From contig WFMF01000057.1 in NCBI GenBank assembly GCA_011033025.1, positions 558,001 through 622,000 of the forward strand: a stretch of 64,000 nucleotides of DNA. Reading direction: 5' to 3'. Positions 1 to 11,540 of this stretch are shown in pieces. Under the pieces are notes generated by a model. The model was not told the origin of the DNA and did not search any database. It was given only the letters and a program-made list of their open reading frames with translations. A program made the position numbers and the translations under genes. How positions within the stretch are numbered: position 1 is the stretch's first letter; every line of letters starts with the position of its first letter. The DNA comes from Beroe forskalii (taxonomy: Eukaryota; Ctenophora; Nuda; Beroida; Beroidae).

Positions 1-930
1 GATGATGACGTCATCAATTCACCATAGCATTCCTTGATGGTGACTTGATGACGTCATCAATGCACCATGTTATCTTTTGATAATGACGTCATAATGACGT
101 CACAAAACCCCTGCTCGTGGTATCTCGTGATAATGGTATCTCGTGATAATGGTATCTCGTCACACCGCGGTAGAGTGATAATGAGAGTGATAATGAGATC
201 CAGAGAGTGATAATGGCATCTCGTCACACTGCGGTGGATCTCACAACATGCATTAGTTCTCCCACAACCGCAATGGTCCAAACAACATGCAACAAGTTCT
301 CGCATAACCGCACTTTATCAGTCCACGTCAGGTTACGTATCTCGTTACTGCTAGTATATGGGGGTTCATCCAGGCAAAGTATCTCATTCGCAATATGTCT
401 ACTCTACACACCTTCTACCTACATACCTTCTACAGACGGAATACCTACTCTACGGACAACCTTCGACAGAATACCTACGCACCTTCTACAGATGGAATAC
501 CTACGCAACAGAAACTTGGAGGTGGAGGAGAGAGAGAGCTAATTTCGTCGTAAAATTTCACGTTCCACGAAATTTTGTACGCATCAATTTTCTGACGCAC
601 GTTTAGATTTTATGACGCACGTTTCAATTTTATGACGCACGTTTCAATTTTAGATAAATAATTAAAATAGCCATGCGCTCCTCGTCCTGTGGCGAGTTGA
701 GGTGGTTTCGTGGTTAACATGCGGTCAGAACGTGGACTTTAAATAGAAAGATAAGGGATGTCCTCCCTTAGTGGAGGGGACTAGAGTCCTGAAGGCTATT
801 ATTTTTTATTTTTTTTACACCTTATTAAAAGTAGGTTTCCCACGCGCGAAGCAGCAATGGAGGAATGGGGGAGGAGATGAGGTGGTGTGAGGCATAGCAC
901 CCAACGCTAGTTGGGTGCCTAGCCCCTCAG
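1..930 (+). repeat. Mosaic repeat block R1, copy 1 (+)
   Basis: This block begins with TGACGTCA palindromes and short repeated 'gtgataatg' stretches. It runs through a T-rich 'acgcacgtttcaatttt' triplet repeat and ends with 'cacgcgcgaagcagcaatgg' and a 'caggcatttg' tail. The same block recurs on the + strand near 3.3–4.3 kb and 4.45–5.06 kb, and inverted near 1.9–2.3, 13.4–14.5, 14.6–15.6 and 16.5–17.4 kb. I see no convincing coding region; the short open frames are not shared between copies in a conserved way. It could be a long non-autonomous element or a segmental duplication unit. Confidence 0.75.
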
Positions 931-1120
931 GCATTTGTACTATAGAAGACAGGCCAGGACTGTGTGATGGTGTGGAAGATACTAAGAATGGAAGGCGATC
1001 AGAACTGACGCCAGGCTGATGGGCTTAAGTTGCTCTGGATCCATTGGCGTTATTCACCACGTTATTCTAGATGATGACGTTTAGATTTTGGTGACGATTA
1101 ATCTCTGACGCACCTTTCCA

Positions 1121-1515
1121 TCCTGAGTGCTTCCTGCACAAACACTTGATTTGTGATGGGGTTGAGGACTGAAAGACGGAGCTGATGAGAGACGGGCAGT
1201 GCAGCAGTGTCCTCAGGAAGAAGTGCGTTTCAGGTTTAGTCTACCGAGAATGGATCACTGGTGGGGAATATTACACTGCCATGTAAGGGTTTGCAATGTC
1301 AGACTCAGATAAAATCAGGTAACTCAGAAGCTCAAAGAAAATGGGAAGGGTGACTTATGTCGAAGGGAGAAAGGCAAGTTTAGAGGGGCGCACTGGCTAT
1401 CCATCGTTGTGGATCAAAACAGTGACACCCCCGATTGTTTATCGTAGGAGAGGACGAATTAACGTCCATCTTGCCCACGTGCAAACTTTCCCACATCAAC
1501 CTGGATATGAAGACG
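1121..1515 (+). pseudogene. Broken LDLa-type receptor exon, copy 1
   Basis: This matches the better copies at 5.33 and 6.27 kb base for base over long stretches (start 'ECFLHKHLICDG'). It carries a stop in the middle of the LDLa motif where the others read 'EDCEDGADE', plus several one- or two-base indels. The downstream part, equivalent to 'PSLWIN', is also shifted. LDLa modules are about 40-residue, six-cysteine, calcium-binding extracellular modules. This copy cannot encode one and looks like a decayed exon. Confidence 0.6.
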
Positions 1516-1539
1516 ATTTTAACATCCCCATCACGAGCC

Positions 1540-1900
1540 CCTGAAAATATCAAACGCGATTATTTTTTCTTTAAAGACGACGGGGGTTTACATCACCAGT
1601 TTGATTACAATTTGATTACGATGAGGCGGGGTTGAAATTTGCTCAAGACTTGGACATAGTCCAGAAGGCGATTATTTTTGTTGCCTTTCATGCGACAAAT
1701 TATGATAATCAAGTACTACTTAGGCGACAAAAAATAGCTCATCCCAGAAAGGACAAAAAACAAAATTGCAAATGGTCAAGCCTACTTAGAAAATTGTCCA
1801 AATGATGTAATTGCTGGCGATTGTTTTTCAGAAGGAGGCGATAACTGATTCCACTGAGGCGATATCAATGCTCTTCATGGCGATATCATTCAGTTTGGGG
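1540..1900 (+). repeat. 'ggcgaca' interspersed repeat block, copy 1
   Basis: The block contains recurring 'aggcgacaa'/'aggcgata' words spaced by unrelated AT-rich sequence. It is duplicated at 5770–6080, where the words are better preserved. In both places it follows an LDLa exon copy, so exon and block were duplicated together. No coding potential is seen. Confidence 0.6.
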
Positions 1901-1904
1901 CCTG

Positions 1905-2300
1905 TGAGTATCTCTGTAGAAGGTTGTCCGTAGAGTAGGTATTCCGTCAAAGAAGGTGTGTAGGTAGAAGGTGTGTAGAGTAGACATATATCGAATGAGA
2001 TACTTTTGCCTGGACCCCGCCATATATACTAGCATTAACGAGACAGTAACGTGATGGACTGATAAAAATGCGGTTATGAGAACTTGTTGTATGATGTTTG
2101 GAGCATTGCGGTTATGGGAGAACCTAATGCATGTTGTGAGATCCCACCGCAGTGCGAATGATACCATTATCACTTTCTGGATCAGGAGGCCACTCTACCG
2201 CAGGTGACGAGGCATACCAGGAATGAAAAGTGATTATCGAGATACATTTGTTCTTTTGTGACGTCATTATCAAAAGATAACATGGTGCATCAAGGAATAA
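1905..2300 (-). repeat. R1 block fragment, inverted
   Basis: This is the reverse complement of the central part of R1, from the 'gaaggttgtccgtagagtagg' stretch through the TGACGTCA end. It lies between two + copies, so the 1–5 kb region already contains both orientations. Confidence 0.65.
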
Positions 2301-2439
2301 CATGGTGAAGATACTAAGGATGGAAGATAATCCAGAACTGGAAGCCAGGCTGTCCTGTAAGCCCCATCTGGACAAAGAAGTCTGCCTGGCAATGTCTGTC
2401 AGAAAAAAAAGTCGATTTTGGGCATGTTCATGTTCCCAC

Positions 2440-2997
2440 CATTTAAATTTTCTGAACTTTGCAGGGATGTTCATTTGGGAGATTGATGTGCTAATTTTCG
2501 AGAGTCTGACATTTTTTCTATGCCAAACGGTTGGTTCCATAACGACGAAAGTGGTTCAAAAAAATGACAAAAGGATTTTTACAGCACTGTCTCTAAAGCA
2601 GTGATCTGTACTATAGAAGACAGGCCAGGACTCTGTGACGATGGTCCATATCCAGTGCAGGGATTGTTCCCTGAGTGCTTCCCACAAACACTTGATTTGT
2701 GATGGGGGCTGAGGACTGTGAGGATGGAGCTGATGAGAGAGACAGACAGTGCAGCAGTGTCCTCAGGAAGAAGTGTACTCGCAGGTTTACTCTACCGAGG
2801 AATGGATCACTGGGTGAGGGCCATTACACTGCCAGACGAGGGCAGTAGTCACAGGACTCAGATAAAATCAGGGCACTGTCAAAAAAATCAGGGGTACTGT
2901 CGAAGGGAATGTTCAAGATTAGAGACAGAGCGCACTGGCTATCCCATCGTTGTGGATCAATGATGGTTTCCCCGATTGTTTATCAGAGGGCTGATTG
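2440..2997 (+). pseudogene. Broken LDLa exon, copy 2, with upstream duplicated segment
   Basis: A segment equivalent to 6150–6270 (containing 'gggatgttcatttgggagat') leads into 'STVSKAVICTIEDRPGL'-type sequence and then an LDLa region. Two bases are lost in the equivalent of 'ECFLHKH' and one is gained after 'CDG', so the frame is broken twice. The downstream half also differs from the 5.3 kb copy by deletions. It is a decayed copy of the same exon pair. Confidence 0.6.
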
Positions 2998-3045
2998 CTG
3001 ACTCTCCTATCCCCCTCAGAGGGCTGATTGCTGACCCTCCCTTCC

Positions 3046-3277
3046 CCAGGTGAACTGCAGTGACCCTGCCAGAGGAGTGTTGCAGTGTGACATCAGACGC
3101 TACCCCAGCACTGTCTCCAAAGCAGTGATCTGTACTATAGAAGACAGGCCAGGAGAGGACGAATTAACGTCCATTTGGCCCACATGCAATGATGTATGTG
3201 GCAAGAAAATTATTTCTGGAGTGTGGCCTAAGTTGCTAGCCGGATCCATTGGCGTTATTCACCACGTTATTCCTAGA
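3046..3277 (+). pseudogene. Receptor ectodomain exon fragment fused to an LDLa exon tail
   Basis: A good acceptor (…ccttccccag) is followed by an open frame beginning 'VNCSDPARGVLQCD' and running to 'ICTIEDRPG'. The frame then jumps directly into 'GEDELTSIWPTC', which elsewhere is the far end of the LDLa exon (5.65 kb). About 350 bases present in the other copies are missing, so this is a rearranged fusion of two exon pieces. A stop occurs just before the TGACGTCA cluster. The intact version of the first half is at 12.88 kb. Confidence 0.55.
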
Positions 3278-3445
3278 TGATGACGTCATCATCTCACCCT
3301 GTTATTCTTTGATGATGACGTCATCATCTCACCCTGTTATTCTTTGATGATGACGTCATCAATTCACCATGTTATTCCTTGATGGTGACTTGATGACGTC
3401 ATCAATGCACCATGTTATCTTTTGATAATGACGTCATAATGACGT
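3275..3445. repeat. Cluster of TGACGTCA (CRE-like) palindromes
   Basis: At least five TGACGTCA octamers occur in about 170 bases, embedded in a roughly 35-bp tandem unit 'gatgatgacgtcatc…ttattctt'. TGACGTCA is the full consensus site for CREB/ATF bZIP factors. The sequence shows only the site cluster. Regulatory use is not established, because the same motif is part of a repeat that recurs through the window. Confidence 0.55.
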
Positions 3446-4290
3446 CACAAAACCCCTGCTCGTGGTATCTCGTGATAATGGTATCTCGTGATAATGGTAT
3501 CTCGTCACACCGCGGTAGAGTGATAATGAGAGTGATAATGAGATCCAGAGAGTGATAATGGCATCTCGTCACACTGCGGTGGATCTCACAACATGCATTA
3601 GGTTCTCCCATAACCGCAATGGTCCAAACAACATGCAACAAGTTCTCGCATAACCGCACTTTATCAGTCCACATCAGGTTACGTATCTCGTTACTGCTAG
3701 TATATATGGGGGGTTCATCCAGGCAAAGTATCTCATTCGCAATATGTCTACTCTACACACCTTCTACCTACATACCTTCTACAGACGGAATACCTACTCT
3801 ACGGACAACCTTCTGACAGAATACCTACGCACCTTCTACAGATGGAATACCTACGCAACAGAAACTTGGAGGGGTGGAGGGAGGGAGAGAGAGAGAGAGG
3901 AGCTAATTTCGTCGTAAAATTTCACGTTCCACGAAATTTTGTACGCATCAATTTTCTGACGCACGTTTAGATTTTATGACGCACGTTTCAATTTTATGAC
4001 GCACGTTTCAATTTTAGATAAATAATTAAAATAGCCATGCGCTCCTCGTCCTTGTGGCGAGTTGAGGTGGTTTTCCGTGGTTAACATGCGGTCAGAACGT
4101 GGACTTTAAATAGGAAAGATGTAAGGGATGTCCCTCCCTTAGTGGAGGGACTAGAGTCCGAAGGCTATTATTTATTTTTTATTTTTTTACACCTTATTAA
4201 AAGTAGGTTTCCCACGCGCGAAGCAGCAATGGAGGAATGGGGGAGGGAGATGAGGTGGGTGTGAGGCATAGCACCCAACACTAGTTGGGT
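3290..4290 (+). repeat. Mosaic repeat block R1, copy 2 (+), near full length
   Basis: This is collinear with 1–930 at high identity. It is the longest copy: the TGACGTCA end, the 'gtgataatg' repeats, the 'acgcacgttt' triplets, then the 'cacgcgcgaagcagcaatgg' end. No protein-coding gene is seen. Confidence 0.75.
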
Positions 4291-4375
4291 TGTACGTCTA
4301 CTTGAGCTGCACAGGGCGGTGTTTTGTAATACTTCCTGTGCCCTGCAGCCCTCAGGCATTTGGTACTATAGAAGA
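4288..4375 (+). pseudogene. Chimeric scrap of receptor ectodomain exons
   Basis: The sequence equals the 3' end of the ectodomain exon at 13.3 kb ('LYVYLSC…GRCFNTSCALQP') joined straight to 'CTIEDRPG', the region that starts the LDLa exon. The same junction occurs at 5058–5145. The junction being shared shows that the chimera was made once and then duplicated together with R1. Confidence 0.5.
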
Positions 4376-4439
4376 CATGAAGGACTGTGTGACGATGGTG
4401 TAGGAAGATACTAAGAATGGAAGATAATCCAGAACTGGA

Positions 4440-5060
4440 CGCCAGGCTGGAGTGTGGCTTATGGTATATATGGGGGGTTCATCCAGGCAAAGTATCTCAT
4501 TCGCAATATGTCTACTCTACACACCTTCTACCTACATACCTTCAACATCCAGAACATGAATACCTACTCTACGGACAACCTTCTGACAGAATACCTACGC
4601 ACCTTCTACAGATGGAATACCTACGCAACAGAAACTTGGAGGGGTGGAGGGAGGGAGAGAGAGAGGAGCTAATTTCGTCGTAAAATTTCACGTTCCACGA
4701 AATTTTGTACGCATCAATTTTCTGACGCACGTTTAGATTTTATGACGCACGTTTCAATTTTATGACGCACGTTTCAATTTTAGATAAATAATTAAAATAG
4801 CCATGCGCTCCTCGTCCTTGTGGCGAGTTGAGGTGGTTTTCCGTGGTTAACATGCGGTCAGAACGTGGACTTTAAATAGGAAAGATGTAAGGGATGTCCC
4901 CTCCCTTAGTGGAGGGGACTGGAGTCCGGAAGGCTATTATTTATTTTTTATTTTTTTACACCTTATTAAAAGTAGGTTTCCCACGCGCGAAGCAGCAATG
5001 GAGGAATGGGGGAGGGAGATGAGGTGGGTGTGAGGCATAGCACCCAACACTAGTTGGGTT
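4440..5060 (+). repeat. Mosaic repeat block R1, copy 3 (+), 5' truncated
   Basis: This starts abruptly at the 'tatatatggggggttcatcc' stretch and then follows copies 1 and 2 closely to the 'cacgcgcgaagc' end. It lacks the TGACGTCA half. The downstream flank repeats the chimeric scrap described at 4288. Confidence 0.7.
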
Positions 5061-5333
5061 GTACGTCTACTTGAGCTGCACAGGGCGGTGTTTTAATACT
5101 TCCTGTGCCCTGCAGCCCCTCAGGCATTTGTACTATAGAAGACAGGCCAGGACTGTGTGACGATGGTGTAGGAAGATACTAAGAATGGAAGATAATCCAG
5201 AACTGGACGCCAGGCTGGAGTGTGGCTTAAGTTGCTAGCCGGATCCATTGGCGTTATTCACCACGTTATTCCTAGATGATGACGTTTAGATTTTATGACG
5301 CACGTTTCAATTTTATGACGCACGTTTCAATTC

Positions 5334-5727
5334 CTGAGTGCTTCCTGCACAAACACTTGATTTGTGATGGGGTTGAGGACTGTGAGGACGGAGCTGATGA
5401 GAGAGACGGGCAGTGCAGCAGTGTCCTCAGGAAGAAGTGTACCCGCAGGTTTACTCTACCGAGGAATGGATCACTGGGTGAGGGGAATATTACACTGCCA
5501 GACGAGGGCAGTGCAATGTCAGACTCAGATAAAATCAGGGAACTGTCAAATAAAATCAAGGCACTGTCGAAGGGAGAGAAGGCAAGTTTAGAGGGGAGCG
5601 CACTGGCTATCCCATCGTTGTGGATCAATGATGGTTTCCCTGATTGTTTATCAGGAGAGGACGAATTAACGTCCATCTGGCCCACGTGCAAGCTTTCCCA
5701 CATCAACCTGGATATGCGACGATTTTA
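5334..5727 (+). pseudogene. LDLa-type receptor exon, copy 3 (longest open copy)
   Basis: The open frame encodes a canonical LDLa module ('ECFLHKHLICDG' then 'EDCEDGADERD' and two more cysteines), then a linker with a Ser/Lys-rich helix-like stretch, then 'PSLWINDGFPDCLSGEDE', which resembles a second LDLa calcium loop. The 5' edge is abrupt: the R1 triplet repeat runs straight into the coding sequence without an acceptor site, so this copy is probably not expressed. It is the best guide to the ancestral exon. LDLa modules bind calcium and ligands outside the cell. The related intact receptor lies at 57.7–62.2 kb. It could instead be a live exon using an upstream acceptor that I cannot see. 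Confidence 0.5.
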
Positions 5728-5769
5728 ATCTAGAATTCGGATATTCTACGAAAATATCAAACGCGATTA

Positions 5770-6080
5770 TTTTTTCTTAAAGACGACGGATTTATTACAT
5801 CACCAGAGTAAGCGACAATTTATTACATGAGGCGACAAATTTGCTCAAGACTTGGACATAGTCCAGAAGGCGATTATTTTTTGTTACATGCGACAAATTA
5901 TGATAATCAAGTACTACTTAGGCGACAAAAAATACATTGTAGGCGACAAAAACAAAACTAAATGGTCGCCTACTTAGAAAATTGTCGCAAATGATGTAAT
6001 TGCTGGCGACAATTTTCAGAAGGAGGCGATAACTGATTCCACTGAGGCGATATCAATGCTCTTCATGGCGATGTCGCATT
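5770..6080 (+). repeat. 'ggcgaca' interspersed repeat block, copy 2
   Basis: About ten 'ggcgaca'/'ggcgata' words are scattered through AT-rich sequence. The block is collinear with 1540–1900 but better preserved. The words look like a degenerate short tandem repeat. No coding region is seen. Confidence 0.6.
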
Positions 6081-6149
6081 CTGGGTGGGGGCTCGTAGAG
6101 TAGGTATTCCGTCTGTAGAAGGTTGTCCGTAGAGTAGGTATTCCGTCTG

Positions 6150-6680
6150 TAGAAATTTTCTGAACTTTGCAGGGATGTTCATTTGGGAGATTGATGTGCT
6201 AATTTTCGAGATATAATGCCAAACGCAAAGAAATACCGACGAAAGTGGTTCAAAAATGACAAAAAGTCGATTTTTGGCAGCACTGTCTCTAAAGCAGTGA
6301 TCTGTACTATAGAAGACAGGCCAGGACTCTGTGACGATGGTCTGGATATCCAGTGCAGACGATTGTCTCCTGAGTGCTTCCTGCACAAACACTTGATTTG
6401 TGATGGGGTTGAGGACTGTGAGGATGGAGCTGATGAGAGAGACAGACAGTGCAGCAGTGTCCTCAGGAAGAAGTGTACCCGCAGGTTTACTCTACCGAGG
6501 AATGGATCACTGGGTGAGGGAAATATTACACTGCCAGACGATGGCAGTGCAATGTCAGACTCAAGGCACTGTCGAAGGGAGAGAAGGCAAGTCTAGAAAG
6601 GAGTGCACTGGCTACCTATCCCATCGTTGTGGATCAATGACGGTTTCCCCGATTGTTTATCAGGAGAGGACGAATTAACA
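6150..6680 (+). pseudogene. LDLa-type receptor exon, copy 4
   Basis: The frame reads 'STVSKAVICTIEDRPGLCDDG', continues to 'ECFLHKHLICDG' and 'EDCEDGADERDRQC', and then hits a deletion that removes the linker found in copy 3 and shifts into a stop. Together with the fragment at 3046 it shows that the ancestral order was 'NCSDPARG' domain, LDLa, linker, second LDLa-like loop. I judge it broken. The LDLa part itself is intact, so a truncated product is conceivable. Confidence 0.5.
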
Positions 6681-6711
6681 TTGTAAGAAACGCGAAATTT
6701 CTACAGCCCAT

Positions 6712-6860
6712 GGGGGGGGGGGCCAACGTCCCGCTTTGTCCCGCTTTGTCCCGTTTTGTCCCGCTCCAAAAAATGTCCCGTTTGGAAAAATAGGTGAGCA
6801 ACGGGACAAAAATGGGACATAGCGGGACATTGCGGGACAAAGCGGGACATTTGTCTCTTG
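6712..6860. repeat. GGGACAAAGC hairpin (left copy)
   Basis: The left arm is a run of 'tttgtcccgc' units and the right arm is a run of 'gcgggacaaa' units, with a short spacer. The transcript would therefore fold into a long hairpin. It opens with 11 G and 'ccaacgtcccgc'. An inverted counterpart closes at 12815. AGCCCAT occurs immediately outside both ends (6705–6711 and 12816–12822). Confidence 0.6.
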
Positions 6861-7560
6861 CAGACTTCACTGCAACATGAGACTCATTTTAAAACCTTAC
6901 AACTATTTGATATAGTCAGATACATCACTACATGGGCATTCTATACGTATATCAAACAAAATGGAAGAGATAAGGTCGACTAAAAAAGGGAGATTAAGCA
7001 GGAGAGAATGGGTCCAAAAATTGCTATTTTTCTTATGAAATGCGATTGTTCTTGAGTTTTCGAGCCGGAAATTGCTGTCTGATACAGATTAAAAAACTTT
7101 TGAGATGACTAGTGTCCAGTTATCCAGTATGCCAGACCAGGTATCCTTGATTCTTCGAACCCCAGGCCTGATATACTGATGTAGGCATTAGAAATAAGAG
7201 ATACGTCCTGGTTTTACGTTCTGATTATATGTTTTCAGGATACCTGGTCTGGCATTTATGATCACAATGTTTCAAATAGATGTGGCAATGTTTTTAGTCC
7301 GACCTACTGTGGCACGGCACTTTCAGCAGTCAATGCCATGTTAACAAGACAGTGTTATTGTCGTGGTGTCAGAAAAGCACGCAATTAGCCTGATAAAGTC
7401 AATAACTCAGTAGTACTACGAGTCCCTAATTATACAAACTAGTTGGTTCCCGTCCTACGGACGGCGAATGATGGCAGCCGCATGAGCTAACGGCCACATG
7501 TCCCTTTGACAGTGATTTGGCCGAGCGAGTTCGGAGGGGAAATTCGAAACTTAAATTTCT
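6861..7560. other. Non-coding stretch with one short inverted-repeat element
   Basis: I see no gene here. A 19-bp inverted repeat (ATGCCAGACCAGGTATCCT at 7129–7147 and its reverse complement at 7237–7255) bounds a 127-bp element that resembles a MITE. The rest is unremarkable AT-rich sequence. Confidence 0.45.
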
Positions 7561-7564
7561 ACGG

Positions 7565-8115
7565 AAAAAAAAGCTTCCCACGCCCCCAACGGTAACCCAA
7601 TATTGCCGACAATATTCTCAAAACCTTTACTCATCATAAGCAACTCCATAGCGAAGGAATTTTGAAAAAATTCGAAAATCTATTTTTTGAAAAAGGGCGT
7701 GGCCTCCCACGCCCCTTAGAATGACAATAATTCGGACAAAATTCTCAAAACTTTTATTCATCATAAGCAACTTGATGGCGAAGGAATTTTGAAAAATTCG
7801 AAAGTTTAATTTTTGCGGAAAAAAGGGCGTGGCCTCCCACGCTCCTCAGAGTCACACAATAATTCGGACAAAATTCTCAAAATTTTTATTCATCATAAGC
7901 AACTCAATGGCGAAGGAATTTTGAAAAAAATCGAAAGTTTAATTTTGCGAAAAAAGGGCGTGGCCCCCCGCCCCTCAGGGTGACCCAATAATTCGGACAA
8001 AATTCTCAAAATTTTTATTCATCATAAGCAACTCAATGGCGAAAGAATTTTGGAAAAATTCGAAACTTTTATTTTTGCGGAAAAAAGGGCGTGGCCCACC
8101 ACGCCCCTCAGGATG
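7565..8115. repeat. About 130-bp tandem repeat, 4–5 copies
   Basis: Each unit contains 'catcataagcaact', 'gcgaaggaattttgaaaaa' and a GC-rich core 'gggcgtggcctcccacgcc'. The cores fall near 7696, 7826, 7958 and 8087. Identity between copies is high but not perfect. Nothing coding is seen. Confidence 0.75.
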
Positions 8116-8689
8116 GCCGAAAAAATCTCATATTATTTTTCTGATTTATTATAAAGTTTTTGCAACACGATGAAAAAAGAATTTCGTTGCCTACTTGAAA
8201 ACGAATCGCCATAAATAAATAAATATATATATATATATTAACAACACGCATTATATATAGTAAGATACGCCAGACTGCGTGTCTCTTACATCAGGACGTG
8301 ACACTTCATGTACTATCTGAGTAATTTCAAACCATCACTATCTCTCTGTGTAGACTACGTGTCAGAGATATTATTTGACACCAGTAGGTAAGTGTTGACG
8401 TCTTTTGGCGTATAACGGCACGGTGCCTGACACCAGTACGTCATACAGAGTGTCCTTACTGCCTACTATCTTTAAACTTCAGTCACATAATGTGTCTATG
8501 ACACCACAACAGCTCTGACACCAGTATAATAGTACCAATTCTGACACCAGCATTAGTAAAACATCATAGTCTCTAAAACCAGTACGTCATACAAGGTGTC
8601 TCTGTCACCACTACGCAACCCTCTAACACTAGTAAAACGCCTTATGAAGAGTCCCTGACAACAGTACTGCAGACAACTCTCAAACATCA
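8116..8689. other. Non-coding lead-in to the 29-bp minisatellite
   Basis: It holds a short (AT)n microsatellite near 8217–8240 and widely spaced, degenerate 'ctgacaccagta' words that become the regular array downstream. No gene is seen. Confidence 0.5.
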
Positions 8690-11540
8690 GTGAGACTACC
8701 CGGGGTGTCTGACACGAGCAGGTGAGACTACGTGTCTCTGTCACCAGCCGGTGAGACTATGGTCTGACACCAGCAGGTGAGACTTCGTGTCTCTGTCACA
8801 AGCAGGTGAGACGTGTCTCTGTCACCAGCAGGTGAGACTACGTGTCTGACACCAGCAGATGAGACTTCGTGTCTCTGTCACAAGCAGGTGAGACTACGTG
8901 TCTCTGTCACAAGCAGGTGAGACTACGTGTCTCTGTCACAAGCAGGTGAGACGTATCTCTGTCACCAGCAGGTGAGACTACGTGTCTCTGACACCAGCAG
9001 GTGAGACTACGTGTCTCTGACACCAGCAGGTGAGACAACGTGTCTCTGTCACCAGCAGGTGAGACTACGTGTCTCTGTCACCAGCAGGTGACACTACGTG
9101 TCTCTGACACCAGCAGGTGAGACTACGTGTCTCTGTCACCAGCAGGTGAGACTAACTACGTGTCTCTGTCACCAGCAGGTGAGACTAACTACGTGTCTCT
9201 GTCACCAGCAGGTGAGACAACGTGTCTCTGTCACCAGCAGGTGGGACTACGTGTCTCTGTCACCAGCAGGTGAGACTACGTGTCTCTGACACCAGCAGGT
9301 GAGACTACGTGTCTCTGACACCAGCAGGTGAGACTACGTGTCTGTCACCAGCAGGTGAGACTACGTGTCTCTGTCACAAGCAGGTGAGACTACGTGTCTG
9401 TGTCACAAGCAGGTGAGACGTGTCTCTGTCACCAGCAGGTGAGACTACGTGTCTCTGTCACCAGCAGGTGAGACTACGTGTCTCTGTCACAAGCAGGTGA
9501 GACGTGTCTCTGTCACCAGCAGGTGAGACGTTTCTCTGTCACCAGCAGGTGAGACTACGTGTCTCTGACACCAGCAGGTGAGACTACGTGTCTCTGTCAC
9601 CAGCAGGTGAGACTACGTGTCTCTGACACCAGCAGGTGAGACTACGTGTCTCTGTCACCAGCAGGTGAGACTACGTGTCTCTGTCACAAGCAGGTGAGAC
9701 TACTTGTCTGTGTCACAAGCAGGTGAGACGTGTCTCTGTCACCAACAGGTGAGACTACGTGTCTCTGACACCAGCAGGTGAGACTACGTGTCTCTGACAC
9801 CAGCAGGTGAGACTACGTGTCTCTGACACCAGCAGGTGAGACTACGTGTCTCTGTCACCAGCAGGTGAGACTACGTGTCTCTGACACCAGCAGGTGAGAC
9901 GTGTCTCTGTCACCAGCAGGTGAGACGTGTCTCTGTCACAAGCAGGTGAGACTACGTGTCTCTGTCACAAGCAAGTGAGACGTATCTCTGTCACCAGCAG
10001 GTGAGACTACGTGTCTCTGACACCAGCAGGTGAGACTACGTGTCTCTGACACCAGCAGGTGAGACAACGTGTCTCTGTCACCAGCAGGTGAGACTACGTG
10101 TCTCTGTCACCAGCAGGTGAGACTACGTGTCTCTGACACCAGCAGGTGAGACTACGTGTCTCTGTCACCAGCAGGTGAGACTAACTACGTGTCTCTAACA
10201 CCAGCAGGTGAGACTACGTGTCTCTGTCACCAGCAGGTGAGACTACGTGTCTCTGTCACAAGCAGGTGAGACTACGTGTCTGTGTCACAAGCAGGTGAGA
10301 CGTGTCTCTGTCACCAACAGGTGAGACTACGTGTCTCTGACACCAGCAGGTGAGACTACGTGTCTCTGACACCAGCAGGTGAGACTACGTGTCTCTGACA
10401 CCAGCAGGTGAGACGTGTCTCTGTCACCAGCAGGTGAGACGTGTCTCTGTCACCAGCAGGTGAGACTACGTGTCTCTGACACCAGCAGGAGAGACGTGTC
10501 TCTGTCACCAGCAGGTGAGACTACGTGTTTCTGACACCAGCAGGTGAGACGTGTCTCTGTCAACAGCAGGTGAGACTACGTGTCTCTGACACCAGTGGGT
10601 GAGACTAGGTGACTCTGAAACCAGCTGGTGAGACGTGTCTCAGACACCAGCAGGCGAGACTACGTGTCTTTGTCACCAGTAGACAAGACTCGGTGTATCT
10701 GACACCAGGTGGTGAGACTGCATGTATCTGACAGCCTGACACCAGTAGGTAAGACTTCGTGTCTTTGACACCAGTATACAGTCAGTATGTGAGACTAGGT
10801 GTCTCTGACACGAGTAGGTGATATGACGTGTCTCTGACACCAGTAGGGGGACTACGTGTCTCTGACACCAGGTGGTGAGACTGCGTGTATCTGACACCAG
10901 GTGGTGAGACTGCGTGTATGTCAGTATGTGAGACTAGGTGTCTCTGACACCAGTAGGTGATATTATGACGTGTCTCTGACACCAGTAAGGGGACTACGTG
11001 TTCCTGACACCAGTAGGTGACAAAACGTGACTCTGACACCAGTATGTGAGACTGTGTGTCTACTGTCTCTGAAACCACTGGTGAGACACTAGTGTCCCTG
11101 ACATCATTATGTAGAACTGGAGGTAAGACTACGTGTTTATGACACCAGTAGGTGAGACTACGTGTCTCTGACACCAGTAGGTGATACTACGTGTTTCTGA
11201 CACCAGTAGGTGAGACTACGTGTCTCTGACACCAGTAGGTGATACTACGTGTTTCTGACACCAGCAGGTGAGACTACGTGTCTCTGACACCAGTAGGTGA
11301 TACTACGTGTTTCTGACACCAGTAGGTGAGACTACGTGTCTCTGACACCAGTAGGCGAGACTACGTGTCTCTGACACCAGGTGGTGAGACTGCGTGTATC
11401 TGACAGCCTGACACCAGTAGGTAAGACTACGTGTCTCTGACACCAGTATGTGAGTATGTGAGACTTGGCTGACACGAGTAGGTGATATGTCGTGTCTCTG
11501 ACACCAGTAGGGGGGACTGCGTGTTGCTGATACCAGTACG
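8690..11540 (+). repeat. 29-bp minisatellite carrying CAG|GTGAG in most units
   Basis: The consensus unit is 'gtgagactacgtgtctctg' followed by 'acaccagcag', 29 bp, repeated on the order of 90–100 times. The array is very regular from 8.8 to 10.6 kb and more degenerate toward 11.5 kb. Common variants drop 'actac' or have 'gtcacaagcag'. Nearly every unit places CAG directly before GTGAG, a good 5' splice-site match that is preceded by AG as in a 3' splice site. Short open frames exist on both strands only because of the repeat, and I do not regard them as genes. Confidence 0.9.

Noticed and set aside
8690..11540. CRISPR-like regular array
   Set aside because: Units are contiguous 29-bp repeats with no unique spacers, in an animal genome with introns; it is a minisatellite.
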